Source: CAZOSF01 sp964582415
Lineage (GTDB): Bacteria > Bacteroidota > Bacteroidia > Flavobacteriales > Flavobacteriaceae
Length of the DNA stretch: 10,160 bases
NCBI GenBank assembly: GCA_964582415.1
Contig: CAZOSF010000078.1
Location: forward strand, 1-10,160
Direction: 5' to 3'
The notes beneath the pieces are model-generated. The model was not told where the DNA came from, did not search any database, and was given only the letters and a program-made list of their open reading frames with translations. The position numbers were made by a program, and so were the translations under genes. Positions 1 to 5,385 of the stretch are shown piece by piece; the first letter of the stretch is position 1, and every line of letters begins with the position of its first letter.

Positions 1-56
1 GTGAATCGATTTTCGTTCAACATACGTTTACGGATATTTCGGAAGATTTTGATCAT
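1..56 (-). CDS. DUF6090-family membrane protein, N-terminal fragment (runs off left edge)
   Basis: Reading the minus strand from an ATG at 56-54 gives 18 codons to the window edge: MIKIFRNIRKRMLNENRF. This opening (MIKxFRxIRxxxLxENxF) is the characteristic start of a large Bacteroidota family of small inner-membrane proteins, now DUF6090, in which a basic amphipathic start leads into a single transmembrane helix. The family's function is not known. Only the first residues are visible, so the helix and the C-terminal part are outside the window. A terminator for the upstream gene and a flavobacterial-type promoter lie just before it, so it probably forms its own transcription unit. The call rests on a short but distinctive motif, since no domain is complete here. 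Confidence 0.75.
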   Translation of the reverse strand, partial: MIKIFRNIRKRMLNENRF

Positions 57-88
57 CTTAAGTGAGTTGAAAATGATACCCTAATGCC

Positions 89-117
89 CAAGAATAACTT
101 GTAGATGACCACCCAAA
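89..117 (-). promoter_or_regulatory. candidate flavobacterial promoter for the DUF6090 gene
   Basis: On the minus strand TTTG at 117-114 is followed, after 17 bases, by TATTCTTG at 96-89. The known flavobacterial consensus is TTG, 17-19 bases, TAnnTTTG; this site has the spacing and a single mismatch in the -7 element. Transcription would start about 25-30 bases before the ATG at 56, giving a short leader. It lies downstream of the terminator hairpin at 169-200, which supports an independent unit. It is a pattern match only. Confidence 0.5.
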
Positions 118-168
118 CAGTCAACTACCATTTTTTGTTAGTTACAATTTAGTAAAAAGCAATGAATA

Positions 169-200
169 CAACGGATTTATAAAAACTTACAAATCCATTG
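169..200 (-). terminator. hairpin terminator after the sugar isomerase-like gene
   Basis: In the minus-strand transcript CAATGGATTTGTAA (200-187) pairs with TTATAAATCCGTTG (182-169) around a GTTT loop. That is a 14-base-pair stem with two G-U pairs. It begins 28 bases after the stop codon at 229 and is followed in the transcript by a U-rich stretch (UAUUCAUUGCUUUUU), as expected of an intrinsic terminator. The opposite strand has no T run after the stem, so the element seems one-directional. The stem is AT-rich, so termination efficiency is uncertain. Confidence 0.65.
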
Positions 201-228
201 CAGGTGTAATCGAAACGACTCCCTTATA

Positions 229-1101
229 TTAGTTTACGGTGTTAAACCCGAAGTGATCCAAGCCTTTTCGACTAATTTTGATGGCTTCTGACGGAGTTTC
301 ATTGAAGGTAGCATCCTGTTCCACGAAGAAGCATTCCAATCCAGACAATTCTTTGTTTTCAAGAATGCGCTTAAAATCGATGGATCCAGTTCCAACAGGG
401 GCAAATCGACCTTGATCGTCCATATCTTTCACATGCCAAATCTTAAATCTTCCAGGGTATTTTTGGAAATACGCCACAGGGTCGGCTCCCGCTTTTGTAA
501 CCCAATACAGGTCCATTTGAAAATTCACATACTCGGGATTACAATGCTGCAGAAGATAATCGATAATGGTATTTCCATTTGCATCCTTCAAATATTCGAA
601 GTCATGATTGTGATACAAAAGTTTCAAACCTGCTTTGTTGCATTTTTCCCCAAAGGTATTGAGCAGATCGGCTAATTCCTTTGCCGTTCCATTCATTCCC
701 ATTTGTCTGGTTTGAGGATCAAAAGTAAACATACCCATAGGTGGAATGGGAATCACGAAATAGGTAAATCCAGCAGCCTTGGCATCCGCAATAAGTTGAT
801 CGGCATTCTCGGGAGTGATCATCGCCATATGCGTACTCATGGGGTGCAACCCTATTTCTTTGAGATAGGCTCTAAAAGCTTTAGGTTCCATTCCATAAAA
901 TTTTCCATCTTCATAACCTGCCGATTCTATATAGGCATAGCCCACATTGGCTACTTCTTTTAATACCTCTTTGGGGTTTTCTTTTAATTCCTCACGAAGG
1001 GTATAAAGCGCTAGTCCCCCGTAATTATCTTGGGCCATCAAGGAGGAAAAAAAGACAGTAGTTATGGTCATTACGAATAGGGAAATGCTTCTATAAAACA
1101 T
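229..1101 (-). CDS. secreted sugar phosphate isomerase/epimerase-like TIM-barrel protein
   Basis: The 290-residue protein belongs to the xylose-isomerase-like TIM-barrel (AP endonuclease 2) superfamily. Residues 1-23 form a signal peptide ending in SLMAQ, so the enzyme is exported. Visible landmarks are LYTLREEL (32-39) at the first barrel strand, YHNHDFEY (163-170), QMDLYW (195-200), WHVKDMD (222-228) and FVEQDAT (259-265). In related enzymes the His of HNHDFE, the Asp of MDLYW, the His of HVKD and the Glu of VEQD bind a divalent metal; all are present. Length is normal for the family. Bacteroidota carry many exported paralogues, thought to act on sugars or glycan-derived keto-sugars, but the substrate cannot be read from sequence. 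The gene follows the SLC12-like transporter by 114 bases and is closed by a hairpin terminator. The ATG at 1101 is chosen because it gives the complete signal peptide. Confidence 0.9.
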   Translation of the reverse strand: MFYRSISLFVMTITTVFFSSLMAQDNYGGLALYTLREELKENPKEVLKEVANVGYAYIESAGYEDGKFYGMEPKAFRAYLKEIGLHPMSTHMAMITPENADQLIADAKAAGFTYFVIPIPPMGMFTFDPQTRQMGMNGTAKELADLLNTFGEKCNKAGLKLLYHNHDFEYLKDANGNTIIDYLLQHCNPEYVNFQMDLYWVTKAGADPVAYFQKYPGRFKIWHVKDMDDQGRFAPVGTGSIDFKRILENKELSGLECFFVEQDATFNETPSEAIKISRKGLDHFGFNTVN

Positions 1102-1215
1102 GAGTTGTCGAACGATTTTGGATTAAAAATTAAAGAAGGAAAGGTACAAATTATTTGAGACATTTTAATTCGCACTTCGGTAGAATTATAATTCCATAAA
1201 CAACCTTCCAACTTC
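1102..1215. other. 114-base spacer between the SLC12-like gene and the isomerase gene
   Basis: No gene is visible in this spacer. It holds a perfect 12-base palindrome, GAATTATAATTC (1183-1194), and a CAAATAATTTG palindrome a little further on in the transcript. Neither is followed by a U run, and no TTG-N17-19-TAnnTTTG promoter was found. Whether the isomerase gene has its own promoter or is read through from the transporter cannot be decided. Confidence 0.5.
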
Positions 1216-3076
1216 TTAAACCATCGCATTTTCAAAACCCGAATCCAAACANNNNNNNNNNNNNNNNNNNNNNNNNNNNNNNNNNNNNNNNNNNNNNNNN
1301 NNNNNNNNNNNNNNNNNNNNNNNNNNNNNNNNNNNNNNNNNNNNNNNNNNNTCGATCTGTCCGTGCCAATTTTTGGCGATTAGAATCGACAATAAAATAG
1401 CCATATCATTGTTGCCCGCATCAAACCGTTCTTCCCAATGTGCCGGAAGTTCATCAATCCACAAGGAAATGTTCTTCTGTATTGCCAAACTAGCCGTGGC
1501 ATATGGAATAAAGTAAATAGCCCCATACTGATTTCTCCGAATATCCTCCAATAATTCATTGTATCGGTCGAAATCGGTTTGTTGAGTATCTACGGCCAGG
1601 AATAACGTATTGGGTTTGAAGAATGCGGCATTCAACGCCTGCATACTGATATTTATGGCCTCGTTGAAATTAGGATTATCCACGCTGGTCGAGGAAATAG
1701 GAATATTGATTTCCCGGAATTTGCGTTCCACTTGGGGAATGAACTCCAGCAATCGTTTCTGTTCCGACCGGCTTTCATGTTTCAGGGTGACAATTTTTAT
1801 GGATCCTTGAGGGAATACAATAGATTCGATCAACTTAAAAGCAGTTCGAATTTCGCGTGGGTATAGAACAGGAAGCAGCAAATCCGGACGCCAGGAACGC
1901 ACTTCCCGTTTCGGATTCAGTTGAGTAGTTTTTTTTGTCGCCCATTCCGCCAGTGCGGTAAAGAGTCCACTGCGCGAATCCCCAGAGGTGGAATGGATAT
2001 TCAGTCTTACCAAATAGAAATAGAAAATCACTATTGAAATCAGGGCTAGTATGGCGACTAGTGGACTGATGATAAACATTACCGTAATAGACCCCAAGGC
2101 TCCTAAAAGGGGAACATAAATTGGAATTTTAAGGGTAGGACGGAAACTGGGGAGCCCCAGGGAGTGTTCGATAAGGGCTACTACGTTTACCATGGCATAA
2201 GTGATCATAAAAAACATCGTTAGCAATGGAGCTACGGTATTAAGGTTCCTAAGGGAGATACCAAGAATCACAAAAACAGTCGTGATGACCATGGCGGTGA
2301 CCGGCTCTCCGCGCTTTGAAAGTTTAGAGATTCGATTCCCTTTGGGTATGATTCCCTTCTTTCCCAAGGCAAATAATATGCGAGGCGCTCCCACGAAGGT
2401 TCCCAGAGCAGATGAAAAGGTCGCTCCTAACAGACCCGCCAGAACGATGGGTGGGAAGTATGCCTTATCGATGAAAACATAATAATTATTGACCAGTTCT
2501 TCTTCTGTGGCTAAAAAAGAGGCGACAAAAATTAAGGAAAGGTAAACGATGGCNNNNNNNNNNNNNNNNNNNNNNNNNNNNNNNNNNNNNNNNNNNNNNN
2601 NNNNNNNNNNNNNNNNNNNNNNNNNNNNNNNNNNNNNNNNNNNNNNNNNNNNNGAATCCCGTACTGATAAAGGCCACGACCATCACCAAACCGAATATGA
2701 TAAGATCTAGAACCAACAGATTCATCCCCTGCCATAGCAATAAAATCCCTTCCCGAAAACCGAAGATATACATGGTTACTGCAACCGCTTGTGCGAGATA
2801 GTAAGGAATGCCAATGGCCCCACCGATTTCCAATCCGAGGGATCGGGAAATGACACTGAAAGCCCCTCCCGCTCCAATTTTTACATTAGAGGCAATGGAG
2901 GAAATACTCAAAGCCGTGGTGAGCGAGATCATTACCGAGAGCAGCAGAATCAATACGGCATCTACAACTCCTGCATTACCTACCACCCAGGGCAACCGCA
3001 AATACATGATTACCCCTAATATGGTTAGGGTTGTTGGTGTAAAAACCCCTGCAAATGTTCCAAACGTTCGCTTCAT
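1216..3076 (-). CDS. SLC12-like cation-chloride cotransporter family protein (APC superfamily), interrupted by two assembly gaps
   Basis: One gene appears as two reading frames because of two N runs. The first 141 residues (from the ATG at 3076) contain GVFTPTTLTILGVIMYLRLPW (split here: GVFTPTTLTI, LGVIMYLRLPW) and WVVGNAG for TM1, then ISRSLGLEIGGAIGIPYYLA and QAVAVTMYIFGF for TM3, which closely match the SLC12 signature. Tyr103 in TMYIFGF aligns with the TM3 tyrosine that contacts potassium in animal SLC12 carriers. After the gap, TM7 onward resumes at 2553, including SSALGTFVGAPRILFALGK, further helices, and a cytoplasmic domain beginning near SWRPDLLLPVLYP, as in bacterial members. Eleven terminal codons (CLDSGFENAMV) lie beyond the second gap. 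About 550 residues are visible; family members are about 700-740. Role: secondary transport of ions or amino acids across the inner membrane; the substrate is unproven. A GTG at 3079 is an alternative start. Confidence 0.85.
1252..1351. other. assembly gap (100 N) in the C-terminal domain of the SLC12-like gene
   Basis: Exactly 100 N, the usual placeholder for a gap of unknown length. The left part of the gene ends two bases into a codon after NWHGQI. The sequence beyond has an open end in the frame CLDSGFENAMV-stop. The reading frame is kept if the true gap length is 1 modulo 3. Comparison with usual family length suggests several tens of missing residues, so 100 is probably not the real size. 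Confidence 0.95.
2554..2653. other. assembly gap (100 N) over TM5-TM6 of the SLC12-like gene
   Basis: Exactly 100 N. Both flanks end on codon boundaries of the transporter (…VMVVAFISTGF before, AIVYLSLIFVASFLATEEEL after), so the true gap must be a multiple of 3 if the gene is intact. As written, 100 N shifts the frame and creates a false C-terminus (HRLPFLNF…) on the first half. Judged by the family, TM5, TM6 and their loop are missing, roughly 80 residues or 240 bases. Confidence 0.95.
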
Positions 3077-3103
3077 CACCCCTAAATTTATGGATGACCA
3101 TCA

Positions 3104-3137
3104 AGCCATAACCTCTTATGGAAAGGAAGTTATGGCT
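3104..3137 (-). promoter_or_regulatory. leader hairpin with alternative pairing upstream of the SLC12-like gene
   Basis: In the transcript AGCCATAAC (3137-3129) pairs perfectly over 9 bases with GTTATGGCT (3112-3104), loop 16. The loop carries a second CCATAA (3121-3116) that can instead pair with the same TTATGG (3111-3106) around a GAGG tetraloop. A third CCATAA (3093-3088) follows, 11 bases before the ATG. One acceptor strand therefore has three possible partners. No U run follows, so this is not a simple terminator. Function is inferred only from position, 28-61 bases before the start codon. Confidence 0.5.
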
Positions 3138-3142
3138 AGCGA

Positions 3143-3156
3143 TAGGAAATCTCCTA
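3143..3156 (-). promoter_or_regulatory. small hairpin in the same leader
   Basis: TAGGA-GATT-TCCTA in the transcript (3156-3143) makes a 5-base-pair stem with a tetraloop, just before the larger switch-like hairpin. A weak -7-like element, TAACTTTA (3173-3166), lies before it, without a good TTG at the right distance. If that is the promoter, both hairpins fall in a leader of about 80 bases. Confidence 0.35.
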
Positions 3157-3246
3157 AATTGTATTTAAAGTTAGGGTATTGAAAATCGGAAAAGAATGAC
3201 CAGAATCAGTCTATGCAGTGCTTACTAACACTAAATCTTCTGAAGT

Positions 3247-3705
3247 TTACTGAGTTCTCTTTAAATTTATTACCAAAGCGATGATTTTATAAACAAGGGT
3301 TACAAAGACGGGAGCAAGGACTAAGAAATAATTGAAATACCAAAAGATCGTCATGGCGATTTGCCCTCCTTGAAAGGTGGATTTTTCAGCAAAAGTATAA
3401 GACCAATTCCCTGCGAGCAAGGCACAAAAAGGACCCCAAGCAAATGCCAAGAAAATGATTCCTTTCAAAATTTTAGAAAACACTCGAGCCCATTTGGTTG
3501 TTGGCGCAAATAATTCACCGGTCACAAAAAGCAAAAAACTGGGAAATGCAATCAATCCAAACCAGGTGATGAAAGTCCCCAAGGGCAAGGTGCCGGCAGC
3601 ATCCAAGGATAGGGTTAACAATGGGGATGCCGTTATCAATAAATAAGCGGCAACGACCAAAACAAACAGATAGGCTCCCAGTCCCCAAACCCGCTTTACT
3701 TCCAT
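3247..3705 (-). CDS. uncharacterised four-helix membrane protein
   Basis: A 152-residue protein I do not recognise. It has four hydrophobic segments, about residues 8-30, 43-64, 80-100 and 116-147, with a basic start (MEVKRVW) and a basic end (LKRTQ). That arrangement suggests both termini are cytoplasmic. A GELFAPTTKWAR stretch links helices 2 and 3, and helix 3 contains WGPFCALLAGNW. No soluble domain or catalytic motif is visible. It starts 44 bases after the APC permease stop, in the same direction, so it is likely co-transcribed with the permease and could be an accessory or stabilising partner. That role is inferred from position only. Start is the single ATG at 3705, with no clear ribosome binding site, as usual in this group. 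Confidence 0.75.
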   Translation of the reverse strand: MEVKRVWGLGAYLFVLVVAAYLLITASPLLTLSLDAAGTLPLGTFITWFGLIAFPSFLLFVTGELFAPTTKWARVFSKILKGIIFLAFAWGPFCALLAGNWSYTFAEKSTFQGGQIAMTIFWYFNYFLVLAPVFVTLVYKIIALVINLKRTQ

Positions 3706-3749
3706 GATACTTTTCTCTTCATTAAATTATGGTGTTTACTACGCATTCG

Positions 3750-5003
3750 CTATTGGATTTTTCTGAGAATGTAAGGCCGTAAAACAAATAATAGCACCGA
3801 AAAAACCACCAACCCAGAAATAGCAAAGGGTATTCTTGAAAAATTCACAATGATATCGGTAAGTATCGCTACCCCACAACCAATGGCAGCCAAAAGTGAG
3901 AGACCGTACCATTTTATCCTTTCTTTGTAGGCAATAAAATTAACCACTCCAAACGTGAACAAGAAAATGATGCTCGCTGCATCCACCAAACTTCCCAAAC
4001 TTCCCAATACCGATAACAGAATGGCAAATCCTGAAATTGCTATAAGAGCGTAATAAGGAATGTTCTGCTTGTTCTCCTTAACAAAGACCTGAGGGAGATC
4101 CTTTTTCTCGGCCACACTCTCCATTAGACGCGCCGTAGAAAATAGGGTGGCATTGATGGCAGAAGCCGTTGAAAATGCAGCTGCAATTGTAACAATAATC
4201 AGTCCTGCGGTTCCCATGGCTTTTTGGCCGGCCACCGATAAAGCAATTTCCTTTTTCTTAATAAGGGTTTCCGCTCCCACTAACATGGTGGAACCCAGGG
4301 TTACCAATACATAGATAAAAATTACCGCAATCACCGCCCAAAAGGTAGCCGATGGAAGGGTTTTATTCGGGTTTTTCAGATCATCATAATCATAGGAAAG
4401 CAGTTGAAATCCTTCATAGGCCATAAAAATGGTGGCAGCACCTATCACTGCCGAATACCATGGTTTACTGGAAATCCCTGTTGTAAGTTGTTCAGGGCTC
4501 CACTCCACAATTCCATATAGTGCCAAACCCAGTAGCACTAGCAATTTTCCGTAGACCGTAATAATTTCGACCCTTGAGGAACTTCCCACACCTCTGAGGT
4601 TTACCAAAGTAAGGACGGCAATCACGAAAAAAGCCAAGGCCTTTGGTAACCAAAGACCAAGATTTAGTACGTTGGCTACATAATGACCGAAGGTATATGC
4701 ATATACCGAAAGTGTCAAAACATAACCCAAAATAAGCATCCAAGACAGGCTTCCGGCGAAGCCCTCGTGGTTGATTTTTCGTAAGAAGGTAAATGCCCCT
4801 CCCCCTTCATTGTATTTCATGGAAAGGTGGCTATAGCTATGCGCCGAGACCAACGCAATGAGTCCGGCAATAACAAAGCTAAGCCAAGCCCATTGGGCGG
4901 CCGACTCTACGATTACCCCTAAAACCGAGAAAATTCCACCTCCAACCATACCTCCTACGGCCATAGCCCAGGTGGCATTGAAATTCATTTTTTCACTAGC
5001 CAT
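3750..5003 (-). CDS. APC-superfamily amino acid permease
   Basis: A 417-residue integral membrane protein with about 12 predicted helices. TM1 carries the glycine-rich unwound segment VGGMVGGGIFSVLG (16-29), the hallmark of APC carriers where the substrate carboxyl and amino groups bind. TM6 holds AATIFMAYEGFQLLSYD, where APC carriers bind substrate, followed by DDLKNPNKTLPSA, the usual loop into TM7. TM8 is rich in small residues (AAAFSTASAINATLFSTARLM), as in the family. The length is typical of short permeases that lack extra domains. Substrate is probably an amino acid or polyamine taken up with a cation, but it cannot be assigned. The start follows the 68-residue gene by only 8 bases, and the 152-residue membrane gene follows by 44, giving a likely three-gene operon. 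It is only distantly related to the SLC12-like carrier nearby, so this is not a recent duplication. Confidence 0.88.
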   Translation of the reverse strand: MASEKMNFNATWAMAVGGMVGGGIFSVLGVIVESAAQWAWLSFVIAGLIALVSAHSYSHLSMKYNEGGGAFTFLRKINHEGFAGSLSWMLILGYVLTLSVYAYTFGHYVANVLNLGLWLPKALAFFVIAVLTLVNLRGVGSSSRVEIITVYGKLLVLLGLALYGIVEWSPEQLTTGISSKPWYSAVIGAATIFMAYEGFQLLSYDYDDLKNPNKTLPSATFWAVIAVIFIYVLVTLGSTMLVGAETLIKKKEIALSVAGQKAMGTAGLIIVTIAAAFSTASAINATLFSTARLMESVAEKKDLPQVFVKENKQNIPYYALIAISGFAILLSVLGSLGSLVDAASIIFLFTFGVVNFIAYKERIKWYGLSLLAAIGCGVAILTDIIVNFSRIPFAISGLVVFSVLLFVLRPYILRKIQ

Positions 5004-5011
5004 AAAATACT

Positions 5012-5218
5012 CTAGGAATTTTTATTCTTTTGGTTTGAAACCCATTTTTTTTCGATGTAATAACCTAGAGGCAACAACAACAGTAGTGCACCATAGAACA
5101 GACCGCTATTTTTCACCTCAACGCTATCTTGTTCATAATCCACTCCGTTCAAAAAAAACAGTGCTAAAAAAATAATCCCCAAAGCTAAAAAGCTTCGTTT
5201 TACTTTATTTTTAGACAT
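5012..5218 (-). CDS. small two-helix membrane protein next to the APC permease
   Basis: A 68-residue protein, not recognised. It has a basic start (MSKNKVKR), helix 1 at about 9-24, a short acidic loop (DYEQDSVEVKNS) and helix 2 at about 38-54, then a lysine-rich tail. The loop would face the periplasm if both ends are cytoplasmic. The ATG at 5218 is preferred over an upstream TTG at 5266 because the extra 16 residues are not basic or hydrophobic and the MSKNKVKR start is a natural membrane-protein opening. Only 8 bases separate its stop from the permease start, so translation is probably coupled. A small regulatory or assembly partner of the permease is possible but is inference. Confidence 0.7.
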   Translation of the reverse strand: MSKNKVKRSFLALGIIFLALFFLNGVDYEQDSVEVKNSGLFYGALLLLLPLGYYIEKKWVSNQKNKNS

Positions 5219-5243
5219 GATGCAATAGGTGGTTTCAATTGAT

Positions 5244-5345
5244 TCAAGAAAAAGTAGATTTGTCAACTACTAAGTTAGTCAATTCTACGGTATGATTATC
5301 CGGATCCCGGATCCACAGGTAATGAAAATAATAGTGATTTAATAA
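5244..5345 (-). pseudogene. remnant of a VOC/glyoxalase-superfamily gene (C-terminal end)
   Basis: Between in-frame stops the minus strand encodes 33 residues containing HYLWIRDPDNHTVELTN. This matches the last strand pair of vicinal-oxygen-chelate proteins (glyoxalase I, bleomycin-resistance type), where the pattern is (F/W)x(R/x)DPDGNxxEL and the Glu is a metal ligand. The fragment ends at a natural-looking stop (TGA 5246-5244), but the upstream part of the domain is absent: a stop lies at 5348-5346, only nine bases before the conserved stretch begins. It is therefore a decayed or truncated gene, not a functional one. It occupies the spacer before the 68-residue gene. A chance match is possible but unlikely given the length of the motif. 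Confidence 0.55.
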
Positions 5346-5385
5346 TTACAACTCCAATGTATTCGCAGTTTCCATTATTTTGGTT

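Noticed and set aside
3..65. Plus-strand open frame ending ESIFVQHTFTDISEDFDHLK
   Set aside because: It looks like a protein end but is the mirror of the DUF6090 start on the minus strand, which matches a known family opening and agrees with the direction of all other genes.
1180..1200. TATAAT-containing palindrome as a sigma70-type promoter for the isomerase gene
   Set aside because: There is no fitting -35 element and flavobacterial promoters use TAnnTTTG; the TATAAT is just the centre of an AT palindrome.
1216..2394. A separate 392-residue permease starting at GTG 2394
   Set aside because: The frame is open upstream to 2553 and encodes SLC12-like sequence (AIVYLSLIFVASFLATEEEL…), so the GTG is an internal valine codon of the gene that starts at 3076.
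2486..2553. C-terminal tail HRLPFLNFCRLFFSHRRRTGQ-like after the N run
   Set aside because: It is read in the wrong frame because 100 N is not the true gap length; the real frame continues as transporter helix 7. The tail is an artefact.
2789..3182. Plus-strand open frames opposite the transporter gene
   Set aside because: They are antisense shadows of the strongly supported SLC12-like coding sequence and have no recognisable domain.
3750..5003. A KimA- or Kup-type potassium transporter
   Set aside because: At 417 residues it lacks the extra C-terminal cytoplasmic domain of those families, and its sequence fits ordinary short APC permeases better.
5219..5266. TTG start at 5266 giving an 84-residue version of the small membrane protein
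   Set aside because: The extra 16 residues overlap the VOC remnant region and do not form a membrane or signal start; the ATG at 5218 gives a natural opening.
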